A stretch of DNA of 64,000 bases from Epiperipatus broadwayi (lineage: Eukaryota > Onychophora > Udeonychophora > Euonychophora > Peripatidae). Of the stretch, positions 47,853 through 60,613 are shown piece after piece; position 1 is the stretch's first letter, and every line of letters starts with the position of its first letter. Below the pieces are notes generated by a model. It saw only the letters and a list, made by a program, of their open reading frames with translations. It was not told the DNA's origin and searched no databases. Made by a program: the position numbers and the translations under genes. Location: positions 9,340,085 through 9,404,084 of the forward strand of contig JAQFVV010012396.1 in NCBI GenBank assembly GCA_028023455.1, in the 5' to 3' direction.

Positions 47853-48790
47853 ATCATATATATATATATTGTAATGGTATAAAGATTTAGGAGGTGATGG
47901 GAGTGATCTCATGAGGAGATGGGTAACTATCATCATCCCCAAATAAAATATAGAATTTAATATAAAAGAAATAAGCATGTATATAATGAGCATAAGAGGT
48001 CAACACAATAAATAAATATAAGTAACTATAATTATAAGTTCACCAGCATTATCCAAAAGCAATAATTATTCATCATCATGAATGATCAATAAAAATAAAT
48101 CAACAGTCCATCTTGTGATTGGATTTGAAATTGGTCTACTATAGACCAGGCTAATTATTCAGCTCTTGCCCACTTGGCACACAATAAATTGGATGCACAA
48201 ACTTAATTGTTAATTCATAAGAATGTAACATTTAAAGAAATAATGCTGGGATACTAAACATGTTGATCATCATCAATGCTCTGACCACTTAGTATCATTA
48301 ATGTACTGGCCAACTACAAACTTAATTTTTAACAAATACTAAACTAAATAAAATGTAATGCATGGACTTTAAAGGATATTCCCTTTGCATCAATCCGAGA
48401 TCATTATCAACTGGATGTCCATAACCACTACATTTAAACACCTATATAACACATCATTATGCATGAATCTAGCTCAGGATTAAAAGCTCTATAACTGTTA
48501 CTGTGAACAAGAGATATAATACAACATATAATTTATAATATTTTAGGATTAATTAAATTCACTGGAATAACTTTAAACGAAATATAAATTTATTAATTAA
48601 ATAATGTCTGCTGAATGCAGCTATACATTTAAATTAAGCCCTCTAATTTTGATTGATATGTTCCAATAGATTTACATAAAACATCTATATATTAGCACAG
48701 AGACATGCTCTATAATAATTTATGAACATATTTGAATTGTCATAAACCTATAAATGGAATTCATTTTTATAATTATAATGACTGATTTAA
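47853..48790 (+). repeat. dispersed repeat, copy 2 of a pair, with TA-anchored start
   Basis: Begins in (TA)n followed by TTGTAATGGTA, like the start of the 38.3-kb element, then aligns with 40,768-41,690 to about 48,775. The shared start suggests this family and the 1.9 kb family use the same terminus. Non-coding. Confidence 0.7.
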
Positions 48791-51120
48791 CATGTATGGG
48801 TCTACATGACACTCATCTACACATGCATACAGACATGCTGAAATATATGGGAATTATACAATGATTTGAAAAATAAGCTATCACATTTTAATGATACATA
48901 AACAATGACTGATTTAACATATGTGTGTGCACATGGAAATGTATACAAACTGATGTTTATATTATATATTTTAATTTATCAAAATAAACTTTTAAAAAAA
49001 AGTAATATTACTTCTTTTAACAGGTTTCTCTTGATTAATTATAAACATCTTTAAACATACTCCAGCAATTTTTTTTCTCTCTAATCTAGAAAGATTTTGG
49101 GAGTTTTCCTTTGTTAATAAAATATACTCAACATGCATCACACTTTTTTAAAGTCATTTATTTTAAAAAAATGTTTGTATTTTAGAAAATTATAACTCAT
49201 TTTCACTAAAGAAATTATTTCAAGTAACTCATCAGCTGTTCTTTATATATATATAAAATACAATATGTTTATTTGTGGTTCTCTGCTTATAGATAAGTAT
49301 ACATATAAAATAATTATTCAGCAAGCTGATGGACTCTCTTGATAAGTTGGCCCCTTTTAAAACAGTAGACTGGCTTATTGTCATTTTCAGGAAAGGTATA
49401 ATCCAGGTAATTGTTGACCTGCAGTGATCTCTCTTCAGTCTATTCTGTCTAATATGCACACATATATGGGCTAATTAACCACAGAAAAGTTGATCCTGGC
49501 CTCCATGTTAATCAAAATTCTACCATGATGAACTAGTACTGGACTTGCACTGTCCTGTCTTCAGTTTTTATAATCTCTATGCTCTCATAATCTGTAAAAC
49601 TGTAAAATCTAAAAACTCTCCTAATATTTTTTTTTCAATCTTTTTATAGTCAGGGTAAAAAAATACAATTAAAAATGAGTTTTCTTTATCTTGACTGAAA
49701 AAAGTTAATGACTCTTGTCAATCTACCTTAATCCTTTGAAAAACAACTTTGTATGATTTTATCAAAATATGTTTTACAAGGTTTAATTAAAAAATTGCTA
49801 ATCAAAATAAGTAATGTAATTTGATAATTATCAGTTTGTCTATTGTAACATAAAAACATGCTTGTTTTAATTTCAAAATCAGAATTAAAATATTTAATTA
49901 GATTTTTTTAAATGTTTAATTTATAATAAAATAATTTTAAATTAAAAGTTATTTAATCCTTATCTGTTATTCTAGTGTAATACTGAAAATATCTACAAAA
50001 AATTTTATGTTTTTCTCCTTTTCCTGTCAACTTTATATATGTGTGTGCACACTACTATCTTGTATGCTATGCGATACATAACTTTCTCAATATATATATA
50101 TCTTATAGTTCTAAAGAAAATATAGCTGGTCAATTAAAACTGTCAGATCAATTAAAATTAAGCATTGTAGAAGTAATATCAAAAATTGATTTTTTTATTT
50201 TTTTATAATTTTATCAATGCAAAATGAGAAATAAGTCTCTTCTTATATAATTTTTTTAATTTTACAAATATCTTTTGTTCATACTGAGACATAGATTTCT
50301 TAAATACTAAAATCATATTCACATGCAACAATCATTCTTAAATAAAATTTAAAAAGACTATAGAAATTTAAAAAAAATTTGCATTAACAAACATGATGAC
50401 TATACTAAAACTACCATCCATATGGAAGTGTTTTCTCACACAAATGAATATTAAAAAAACACCTAAATTTAAGCCAAATGTGTCAACAAACATATGATAC
50501 AATTATTGTCTTTGCAATGATGATGTGGTTACTATTTTACCCAGTTGTGGACAAGTGTTATCTAGTCAAAACATCGATTTTTACTTTTATTTTATTAAAC
50601 ATAGTTGTTCCTGAAAACATGATTTATAAAACATCCTTTATTCATGAAAACATTCATTTTAACATATATGTATATATTGTAGCTTTTCATAGCTGGCTAC
50701 AAAATAAAAAAAAAAGAAAATCATTATAATGATTTAGGTTAAGTAAAGGAAAGAGTTAATTGCACTCCAGTGGTAGTGATGAAATGTGTCACTACATGTT
50801 TTATTTTTAAATATTTTATATCTCTACACAAAAAGGAAAAATTCAAATAAAAACTTATAATTGAAATAAAGAGAAACTAATTGGAATATTGTTCTTGTTA
50901 AAAAAAATAAAATCAGAGTAGAAATTTGAAAAAAATTGTTCAAAAAAATTATCAAGTTATTAAAATTAATAATTAAACACAGTTTATTTCGAAACAAATT
51001 CAAATTTGTAAAACGTCAACATTTTTCTCTTAGTTTTCTTTTCACTATCTGTTTCTTGATAATTTTTTAAAAAAAATTGTTTTTGGCTGAAAAGAATTTA
51101 TGGTATTCAATCTTTTTTTT
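48791..51120. other. AT-rich stretch, no gene seen
   Basis: Several short open frames (for example 49,232-49,459 and 50,478-50,729) have no recognisable domain or exon structure and look like chance. Confidence 0.4.
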
Positions 51121-51257
51121 TTAATTAAACAAGGCAAAACTCTCTATACAGTAGTGCCACCCTAGATAGGGTATGCACAAGTCTTCTGGCATCCATTGAT
51201 TACTCTGGTTGGCACAGGGTGGCACTACTGTATGGAGAGTTTTGCCTTGTTTAATAA
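51121..51257. mobile_element. foldback element with about 43-bp arms
   Basis: The left arm, with AAACAAGGCAAAACTCTCTA, CAGTAGTGCCACCCT, is nearly the exact reverse complement of the right arm, AGGGTGGCACTACTGTA, GAGAGTTTTGCCTTGTTT. The loop holds GCACAAGTCTTCTGGCATCC and ATTGATTACTCTGG, the core of the family also found at 17.2, 42.2, 42.6 and 55.5 kb. The close arm match makes this the best-preserved copy in the window. MITE-like; no clear target duplication was resolved. Confidence 0.85.
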
Positions 51258-52378
51258 CAATTATGTGCTAGTATAAGAGATAGTGATTATGTGATGTTTA
51301 GTGCTTTTTTATGCAATGACAACTATAAAAGGGATGTAAGGATAGAATGTATTTTGCTAGCAGAGTGAATCAAGCATCCTATCTTCTATTACTGAAGTTA
51401 ATATTTGTCAGTAGGAGAATATCCTCATTATTGTAAGAAAATAACTACATAAATGTAAACTAAGTACTCATGCTGCTGTAATATGAGTTGCTACATGTTC
51501 ATCCACAGGTATTTATTTTTACTCTAACATGGCATTCTATAGAATATGAAAGTCTGGAAAATCCAGTGCTATTATAAAAAAATCCAGCTCTAGTCTGAAA
51601 GTAAAAGGGATGTTCATCATCATCATTTACAAAAAATATGACAGTTGTTAATTCCTTCCATTGTTATTAACCACTTAAAAACAAAATACAATTTTATGTT
51701 TTCCAACCTGAAATAAGGAAACACAAAGGTAATTAATTGACTTTTTATTTTTCTACCAGATTGAAATATGAAAAATTAAAATAAATTGATTTAACTATTT
51801 GCTTGCCAGTCTGAAATAAAAAAAAAAAAAAGATAAATAAAAAGATTTAATCATTTGTTTGCCAGCCTGAAATAACAAAAGTTGGGTATAAAGAAGTATA
51901 TTTATCCAATTATTTGACAGACTGCAGTCAGAAGCTCTTAAGGATAAAATATATATAATCATATATAAACAAATAGCTTGGAACAATTTTGAAATTTGGA
52001 AAGTTACACTATCACAGAATATTGGTAAGACCATTTCATATATATAGTAAATAAAATGAGATTATATCTATGTAAACAGAGATAACTTTTAGCTCTTGAT
52101 GTTGCCAAGAGACAATTGCTATTTATAATGTTATAATTGAATATTTATTAGTCTGCATTCAGAACAGGTTATATTTACCTGTTTAAGGAGATTTATTTAA
52201 ACTTCTTCCAATCAATAATTTCAATCTCTATAGTCAAGTTGCCATCTTTAGTGTCTTTATAAACATATGAGACCATTACTGGAGGTGGGATTCCACCTCT
52301 TGACAACAGTGTGAAATTCTTGATTGTTATCCATATTGGGTTTTTCTAAGTGTTGACTGATTTCTAATGGTTATATAT
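51258..52378. other. no gene seen
   Basis: 52,040-52,140 resembles 40,570-40,690. A short triple motif TTGCCAG(T/C)CTGAAATAA recurs around 51,805 and 51,860. No gene recognised. Confidence 0.4.
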
Positions 52379-52408
52379 ATGTGTGTGTGTGTGAGAGAGA
52401 GAGAGAGT
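52379..52408. repeat. compound microsatellite (TG)n(AG)n
   Basis: A run of TG repeats passes directly into AG repeats. Confidence 0.9.
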
Positions 52409-54719
52409 ATCACATGTGACCAAGTTTTAATATTATAATCATGGATTTATTATATTTAATACTAATTTATTTTACTCTGAAATGTATCTATATATTTGTC
52501 TGTATCATTATATTTAACTAAAGGTAATCTTATTTATGTCTTATGTAATTTAATTTGCTTATATATATATGCAATTAAAACATTGAACAGACAAATATGA
52601 AGAGGGAGAAGAATAAAAAATATTTTAATTTATAATAAGGAATGCATTTGAAGTTATTAAAAGTGATTACATTGTAGAAAATAATCCATTATTTGAGGGC
52701 AATGTATTGATCATGTAGAGTATGGCTACGGTGTGGAATGATTGTTGAATTTCAAACTTTAGCCTCTGTTTAGTTCTGCATTTCATCACTTCAACAAGAC
52801 ATTTTAAACTAAATAGTTAAGTAGCAATATCATGGTTGAGTTCCTTGTATCCTAAGCTACTGCTTGGTGCTGATGTGATGACTACTTAATGAATGAAGTT
52901 TAAATCTGGATTCCTGATAGCACCTTGATAGGTTTTGTAAATGGTATCAGCCTAAAACAAATAAAAATGCCCAGAGAGCTTACCTTTTAGGCCATGTTCT
53001 TTTTACATATAATTAGATTGTTTTTTTAGAGGCATATTTATATAAATGAACTATGATGAGCAGGAAATATTACTATTGCTTAACTAATATTGCCAGACAT
53101 AGGTTTAGAAACTAGTAAAGTCTTTTAGTACACTCATCACCAATCTTTGGTTGGGTTCAAAAGGTTATATCCTGGTACAGAATCAGGGTGATATAACTTT
53201 ATCAAGCCTCACCGTGAAGGACCAATTGTAACAGAATTCATAAATGAATAACAACTTGTAATACTATTCAAGCCATACATAATTGGCAAATATGCTTTGA
53301 ATTGACTGGCCAACCATATCTCTCTGGCATTTATCTTATGGGAAATATGATAATGATGGATTTATGTAGTAATGAGTGCCAGATATAATAGATATTACAG
53401 CACCACAATCATCACATGATGAAACAACCTCTCTGATATTCATTAGTAGCTATAATTCTGGGTCTTATCTCCTTGATTTACATGTCTAAATAATATTAAA
53501 AATCCCATGCTCTAAATTTATAACTTACACTATGGTATCTTTTAGATACATTTTGGAAGATCACATAACATAAAGAAGAAAAACATTCACTCCTATTAAA
53601 TTTTAATAAAATACATTATTTAATAAAATAAATAAAATAAAATAGCAGTTTAAACCTCAAATAAATGATGGTTAAGTAATTTTTTTTAGTACTAGACAAT
53701 GAATAAATTATTGCATAAATATTTCATTCTTTATAATTTTATTTCTTTTATTTATCCATTAACAACAATAACAACAACAAAAAATGTATGTTCACACTAT
53801 GTTTATGCATGAGAATAATGAATATACATCAATGTAATTAAAAAGATATATTTACTATTAAAAAAATAAATAAATAAAAATCTCAGCTTATATTCTTGTC
53901 CTCGATTGCAAAACTAAACAAATAGAAATAAAAAATGTACATACTATTATATATCTTGATTATATCACACATATCTTGACTTGTACTTATACAAATAATA
54001 GCCAAAATCCAGCATTTGATATTTACTTCCTTAGGTTCCTGTCATTTCCTTACATCTTCTGGAATATATTAACATCGGATTGAGTTGTTTTTAAATTTCT
54101 TTACTATATTGATCTTTCTATTTCTATAAATTAACTTCCAATAAAAATAGGTATTTGCCTGTAGATGTGATTATCATTTCAGGTAAGAATGATGATAGCT
54201 AGCACTTAAAAGAATAGTCTAGTCCTTCATTATTATAGTTACTGTTGAATATTTTTCTCCATGCTTACAGAATACTTTTCTCCATGGTTACCAGCAGTTG
54301 AAATGCAACTTGCTGTTGAGATCATTTTAATAATGATTTGGCACGAAGTTAGTCAGCAATTAATGCCTTCTGATCTCCTAAACAAATCAGCCAAAAAGAG
54401 AAGAAAAAATTGGATGAATCAGATAACAAAAGTATATTAGATTTTTACTTCTTTTGTTTGTCTTCTCTTTTAATTAAAATTATCTTTTCAAGGCAACTCA
54501 GCATTCCTATTTATAGGTTAAAAATCTTCCAGTCAAACAATATATAAACAAGCCACCTTCCAAATTATTCATAATTAATTATATTTGATTGGGTTTTTTT
54601 CTTCTGAAATTCACAGAAGAGAAATTTAATATAAAACTGGGGAAAAAGTACCCTTCTCACCATAAGTTCCAGGTTTAACAATTCTGAATACTTTACAATA
54701 ATATAAAAAACACACAGAG
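52409..54719. other. AT-rich stretch, no gene seen
   Basis: About 2.3 kb in which neither coding region nor element ends could be recognised. Confidence 0.4.
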
Positions 54720-54739
54720 AAAGGTTTTGACCTTTATCT

Positions 54740-54960
54740 TATGCACCTTGATCGTAATATTAACGTGTTGTAAACGCAAGATTTCGCTAATGTTAATTTC
54801 TAAAGGAAATAGTAGACTTAAAAAATGAAGAGACTAACAGCTTCACCTCGCAAATCAAGGTGCTTCAGATTGGTCTATATAAGTGGGAATTTAGATTAAA
54901 AATAAGACATCCGTAAAGTCCCTCCATAGTCAAAAAAATTCTGACTATTATAAACATTCA
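54740..54960 (-). repeat. diverged relative of the 340-bp unit
   Basis: AAGATTTCGCTAATGTTA, GACTTAA, TCGCAAATCAAGGTGCTTCAGATT and TCTATATA appear in the same order and orientation as the inverted unit at 31,205-31,310 (AAGATTTCGCGAATGTTA to TTTAGATTCTCCTATATA). Substitutions are many, so this is an old copy. Confidence 0.6.
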
Positions 54961-55500
54961 AGGCATATATGATAACAGTTAAAACCTTTCTATAAAAAGC
55001 TTTTAACTATATAAATTAAGCAACATTTGCTAATCTGTGACTAAAATACCCTATCTACAAAGAAAATGCCTGTCAACATGTTTTTTAATATTAAAAAATA
55101 TCTATAATAAAAGATTTCTTAATGGATGTATTTTGAAAATGCTTCCAAAGTTATAATAAAGTTTTTTATTGAATGAAAAAAGATCAAGTGATTCCTCTGT
55201 GAGACCTTAAAAAAAGCAATCAGGAAAAACATCTCATATCGGAATGTGAAAATTACCTTAAATATGATTGTCTGCAAAACAATCTTCTTGGACAACACAA
55301 AGAATTTTATGAATTTCTTCCCACAATTTGGAACCATGGAACTACATGATTTTCTTTCTTAGAAACCTAAGGGTTATTAACTGAAGCATTGAACTTTTGT
55401 GAAGGAACATATAGTGTATTTATGTATATCTGTGTGTAAATAGCTTAGGTGATTGCATATTATATTGAGCAGGATGGATGATCTTCAGTAACTGAATGAT
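54961..55500. other. no gene seen
   Basis: An open frame at 55,119-55,337 (minus) has no recognisable domain. Confidence 0.4.
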
Positions 55501-55504
55501 CTTA

Positions 55505-55600
55505 ATTATACAATCAAAAATCTCCATACAGTAACGCCATTCAGTGTAAGTTCACGTGCAAGCATAAAGAATGGTGATCATGTGATGTTTAGTGGCTTGG
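55505..55600 (+). repeat. fragment of the TCCATTGATTAC family
   Basis: ATCTCCATACAGTAACGCCA, GCAAGCATAAAGAATGGTGA and TCATGTGATGTTTAGTGG match the outer parts of the 51.1-kb and 17.3-kb copies; the middle is deleted. Confidence 0.65.
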
Positions 55601-55959
55601 TTTTAATTATGTTTTGATTAAAAATATGGCAGCATGATTGGTTAGATAATTCATAAATGAATAAAAAAATATGGTGTTTATTCTTTAGTTACCAGATGGT
55701 GATTAAAGCAGTGGGACTAAAGATTATTGTTTTCAAACATGGCTTCCTATTAATGACTTTATGTTTGACTGCTTACAACTGAATGGCATTTTCAAATAAT
55801 AATACAAATGAATACCTGAAAAAACAAATTATTGTGTATTAATAAAAATATTGTTAGATTTTGGAAACTTCAAAGGAAATATGAAGACACAATTGATTAA
55901 AAATGTTAAGTTCATTATTATAAAAGTATAAATACAATATTCTGAATATAAAGTAAGTG

Positions 55960-56400
55960 AGATTCATTACAAATAAAAGACGGAAGAACAATATTGTAAA
56001 TACAGCAACAAAATTAGTAAATCAATTTATTGAAAGATAATAAGTGCAGATGATTTAAGTTTGTGATTCAATGAATTTATCATTCAAGTGATGAAGTAGA
56101 AAAATGGGTATGTAGATGTATCATCATGGGGGAAAGAAACTATAGTGGATAAGTGTGGAAATGAGAGAGTTCACATATGTATGAAATTTGCAGAGTGGAA
56201 AAAGGGCATATTATGAACTCTTTTTTAAAAAGTAAATCTAAGATGAAAATATTTGAATAAGGCTGATGTGGATTATATTTTTCTTAATAAATTGATGTAC
56301 ATGCATGCGCACATATAGCAGAAAATATGTATTTGATGATTGCAATGTGCTTAATGGATTCAACATAAGACATTATCATCCATTAATGCTATGTATGCAA
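55960..56400 (+). pseudogene. RTE-type LINE relic, endonuclease region (copy 3)
   Basis: Fragments in shifting plus frames match the 61-kb LINE: ETIVDKCGNERVHICMKFAE (compare its ENAVGNFGYG, LVEFAEKEK), VDYIFLN-like, then YVFDDCNVLNGFN and HYHPL, the counterpart of YIFQDCNVLNKFNTRNDHPL. Every catalytic motif is damaged. No reverse transcriptase follows. Confidence 0.65.
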
Positions 56401-57168
56401 AACTTTCTTGCTGGCATATTGTGGCTCTTGAATCAAAAGATTTTAGATATATTATAGTGAATAAAATGAACTGGGTAACAAGTCTATATGAGATACATTA
56501 TGGTACAATATTTGTCTTTAATACAACTAGTTCAAGGAAGTTTAATTTTTACTTGTCTAAAATTTTCTACTGACTCTATCAAAGCCATTTTCTTTATATG
56601 ACAGTATGGAAATCATGATTAATGGTTATATCAACCTGATATCATATTCCTATATTAATAAATATTCAAGCAACATTACTGCTTACGTATTGTACTTTAC
56701 TGATCTCTATATAAATCAAATGTAGTTTTCTTAATAGGCACATTATTTTGAGAAATACTTTCATAATAATCTAAAGACACTTTTAACAGCTGTAAAAACA
56801 TAAAACTCCTACAAGATTTGTACTCTGCTAATTTCTTAAGAATTCTTTTCAAATGCAGCAATGTAGCATCTTTACAAAATAAACCGAGTGATCATATTCA
56901 ACTTTAATGTCATCTGCAAGTTCATCACTGAAAACATCTTATTCTTTTTTGAGAAATGCAAATAATTTCAATGTTTGTGGCAGTTTGTCTTTGGTTACCC
57001 AATCATTGTCAATCACCCAGGAAAGAGTAAAATTAATCTGAATAAAATTATTCATAGAATTTTGCATTATAAATAATGGTGAATGGCTGCAGTTGTAATT
57101 TATGCACTTAAAAATTATCTTGTGTAACCTGTAGTGAAAGCAAATGTGGTGGACATTATAATTAATAT
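56401..57168. other. no gene seen
   Basis: Sequence between the RTE relic and the Penelope-like insertion; nothing assigned. Confidence 0.4.
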
Positions 57169-57181
57169 TTAAATAAGGGTA
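57169..57181. repeat. left target duplication of the Penelope-like insertion
   Basis: TTAAATAAGGGTA is repeated exactly at 58789-58801, on either side of the inverted Penelope-like pair. Confidence 0.75.
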
Positions 57182-57239
57182 ATCATATAATTTAATATAT
57201 CAATCACACAGTTCTTTCCAAAATAGTTCATAAATATCC

Positions 57240-58065
57240 AATATAGAAATAAAACAAACTCTTTTTTAAAACTTGCTTTTTATTTGACTATAATGATGAA
57301 AAAGAAATCCAATATTTTGACTATTTCATATAATCTTTTTAAGGTACACTAAAATGACATAAAATGTATATAATAATAAACATCACATATTCCAAAAAAA
57401 ATAAAAAAAAAAATATTAAATTAAAAATTACAAAATATATTCATAACCAAAAATTTACCTTATCTCCCACTCCCCTTTTCTATTACAAACAATCACAACC
57501 TAAACACAAACATTTTATTTTTTTTTTTAAAAAAAAAACAACAACTATATATATCCTTTAAAACATTTAATTAAAAACCTATTATTTTCTTTTCTCTTTT
57601 TCCATTAACATCCTATTTAATTCTGGTTTTATTTTATTAATGTACATACCTTCCTTTATCATCCTTCCATTGTATGACTTAATACATTCCAAAGGATTTA
57701 TTTCAAAATCTCCATTCTTAAATCTATTCATGTGAATGTAAACAGCAGAATTTTTATCACCTAAATGCTGTTATAATCTAGTTTTTAATTTATTCTTACT
57801 AGTCCCAACATATGTCATTTCTACATTCTTTCTAACAATTCAAACATTTTATCAAATAAACTGAATTCATAATGTCTAACCTATTATAGTCCCCATTATT
57901 ATTAATTAAAAAATTTAAACTTGCTTTCTTTTTATAAACTGGACAAATTGAAACATTATATTTCCTATTAATCATTTTAACTAATTTCTTAACTTTAATA
58001 AATAAATCTTTAGATATATTAAAACCAACATAATTTCTTAACTTTAATCAATAAATATTTAGATA
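57240..58065 (-). mobile_element. Penelope-like element 3' end, inverted left copy
   Basis: Reverse complement of 58,066-58,790 from AATATAGAAATAAAACAAAC inward. It encodes on the minus strand (about 57,975-57,582) a longer part of the protein than the right copy, including a KYNVSICPVYKKK-like stretch, then the GIY-YIG domain. It has a TAA in place of a Lys codon and a 2-base loss near the CxxC. It keeps the His of the QHLGD motif that the right copy has lost. Confidence 0.85.
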
Positions 58066-58790
58066 TATTAAAGTTAAGAAATTAGTTAAAATGATAATAA
58101 AAAAAAAGCAAGTTAAAAATTTTTAATTAATAATAATGGGGACTATAATAGATTAGACATTATGAATTCAATTTATTTGATAAAATGTTTGAATTGTTTT
58201 AGAAAGAATGTAGAAATAGCATATGTTGGGACTAGTAAGAATAAATTGAAAACTAGGTTAAAACAGCCTTTAGGTGATAAAAAATCTGCTATTTACATTC
58301 ACATGAATAGATTTAAGCATGGTGAATTTGAAATAAATCCCTTGGAATGTATTAAGTCATACAATGAAAGGATGATAAAGGAAGGTATGTACATTAACAA
58401 AATAAAACCAGAATTAAATAGGATGTTAATGGAAAAAGAGAAAAGAAAATAATAGGTTTTTAATTAAATGTTTTAAAGGATATATATGTAGTTTTTTTTT
58501 TAAAAAAAAAATGAAATAAAATGTTTGTGTTTAGGTTGTGATTGTTTGTAATAAAAAAGGGGAGTGGGAGATAAGGCAAATTTTTGGTTATGAATATATT
58601 TTGTAATTTTTAATTTAATATTTTTATTTTTTTTTGGAATATATGATGTTTATTATTATGTACATTTTATGTTATTTTAGTGTACCTTGAAAAAGACTAT
58701 ATGAAATAGTCAAAATATTGGATTTTTTTTTCATTATTATAGTCATATAAAAAGCAAGTTTTAAAAAGGAGTTTGTTTTATTTCTATATT
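58066..58790 (+). mobile_element. Penelope-like element 3' end, right copy
   Basis: Contains the GIY-YIG frame (58,162-58,452) and about 340 bp of 3' untranslated sequence ending CTATATT. It lacks a block of about 40 bases that the left copy keeps upstream of the domain. The pair is arranged head to head around a TTTCTTAACTTTAAT palindromic centre near 58,035-58,090. Confidence 0.85.
58162..58452 (+). pseudogene. GIY-YIG endonuclease domain of a Penelope-like element
   Basis: 96 codons, open to the natural stop. In Penelope-like elements this C-terminal domain nicks target DNA for reverse transcription. Visible here: IYLI at residues 4-7 (the GIY half), Cys-9 and Cys-12 of the CxxC, YVG at 21-23 (the YIG half), Arg-32, the metal-binding Glu-74 region, and KPELN at 82-86. 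Residue 36 is Pro where the other copy has His, the usual residue of this family's conserved CCHH set. No reverse transcriptase precedes it; the copy is 5'-truncated, so the domain is a remnant although its frame is intact. The Met chosen is simply the first in the remaining frame. Confidence 0.85.
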
Positions 58791-58801
58791 AAATAAGGGT
58801 A
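58789..58801. repeat. right target duplication of the Penelope-like insertion
   Basis: TTAAATAAGGGTA, exact partner of 57169-57181. Confidence 0.75.
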
Positions 58802-59277
58802 CTACATAATATTGCCTATTCTTAAATTTTATAATCTGTAATTTTGATAGCCTATATTACATTGATTTCATGCATTATTTATATAATTTTTGAAATCACC
58901 CAATTGTTTACATTTAACCATTGCAATTTTTAAGTAGATTTTTTATACATAAAATGGAAAATCATATAACATATATACTAGCCAAAAAACAAAATTTTAT
59001 TAAAATTCTTCCACAACTATGGTTTCATATATCAATAAATAAACCTTTTCGAATGAAATTCAACAAAAGCATACAACAGATAAATATAAAACAGGATAGC
59101 CTATCCTTCAAAATAGAATCTTTTTCAACGTCAAAGAATGTATTCATGAGATTGATGGCCTCAGATTCAAAAAAGTTTTATCATTAAAGTTTCTTTTACT
59201 CTTTTTTTCAATTCACTTTTTCATAAAAGTTATTGTCAAATGATATTTTTATTTTCTATACATGTATGTATAGAAAT
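58802..59277. other. unassigned
   Basis: An 88-codon open frame at 58,921-59,187 has no recognisable domain; its last 50 bases resemble 40,340-40,390. It could be a repeat fragment. Confidence 0.35.
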
Positions 59278-59652
59278 TTATCATCATCATCATCAACCAT
59301 TATCAATCCACTGCAGGATGAAGGTCTCTCAAAGTCAATCCATTTTTTTCCATTTTTAGCTTCTCTTCTCGACATCACCCCTGCACACTTTCTTATTTCA
59401 TCCATTCATCTCACATGTGGTCTCTTTCTGTGTCTTTTACAATCTCTTGGAATCCAGTTTAAAATTTTCAATTGTCCATCTATTATTATCTCTTCTAGCA
59501 ATATGTCAAGCTCAACTCCACTTCAATCTTTTAATTTTTTCAATGAGGTCAATAACACCTGTTTGTTCTCTTACCCATACATTGTGTTTTCGATCTCTTC
59601 TTGTTACTCCTAACATGCATCTCTCCATACTTCTTTGAGTGGTCTGAAGTTT

Positions 59653-60408
59653 CTATATTTCTCTTCTATTAAGTGTCCAAGTCTCAGATCCATAAGTAAG
59701 AACTGGAAAAACACATTTATTAAAAACCTTTCTTTTCAAACACATAGGCATATTTCCTTTTAGTATCAAATTATTTCTACCAAAAGCACTCCAACCAAGT
59801 TTAATTCTATGATTAATTTCATCCATTATGTTTCCATTTGTATTAATAATCTGACCAAGGTATTTGTAACTGTTAACTTCTTCTAACTCATCATAATCAA
59901 TCTTTATTTTCATATTTTGAGAAAATCTATTAAACATTACTTTAGTCTTTTTATTATTTATCTTTAGTCCTACTTTCCTACTTTCATCTGATAACTCCTG
60001 CAACATTTCATGTAGCCCTAAAGCATTATTTGCAAAAACAACTACATCATCTGCAAAATCTAAATGACTTAAATAATCTCCATTTACTTTCACTCCTTTA
60101 GCTTCCCATTTTAATCCACAAAATACTTCTTGCAGGACTGCTGTAAAAAGTTTTGGAGATATGGAGTCACCCTGTCTTACACCCTTTTCAATGTTGATTT
60201 TCCTACTATCATTATGTAATCTAATTGTTGCTGTTGCATTTTTAGAAATATTCTTTAAAATATGACAATATCCTGGATCTACACCTTGATGATCCAATGC
60301 TTTAATCATTGAAGAAATGTTTATAGAATCAAATGCCTTTTCATAATCTACAAATCCTAAGCATAATGGCAACTCATATTCATTTGTCCTTTCTATAGCT
60401 TCTCTCAA
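59653..60408 (-). pseudogene. RTE LINE reverse transcriptase, palm to thumb
   Basis: 251 codons open. FVDYEKAFDS at residues 19-28 (motif A, with Asp), RQGDSISPKLF at 78-88, FADD at 118-121 (catalytic Asp pair intact), GLKINNKKTK, then YKYLGQ, GWSAFGR and VLTYGSETW, the last characteristic of RTE and related LINEs. The frame begins inside the domain: its N-terminal fingers lie in the neighbouring frame at 60,614-60,450 after a frameshift. The C-terminal part past 59,653 reads on through stops as KLQTTQRSMERCMLGVTRRD. Confidence 0.9.
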
Positions 60409-60613
60409 TACCAGTATATGATCTACTGTACTAAAACCACTTTTAAATCCAGCTTTGTTCTCTTGGTTGGTGGAAATCCAGTGTTTTCTGTAGATGAGTT
60501 GTAATTATCTTAGTAAAATTTTTGTATAAAACTGATAAAAGACTGATAGGTCTGTAATTTCTAATATCTTCTTTATCACCTTTTTTAAATATTAATATTA
60601 ATACTGCATTCTT

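Noticed and set aside
59233-59638. Overlapping plus-strand open frames of 126 and 73 codons
   Set aside because: They are the antisense of the RTE C-terminus and 3' end; the minus strand has the family motifs.
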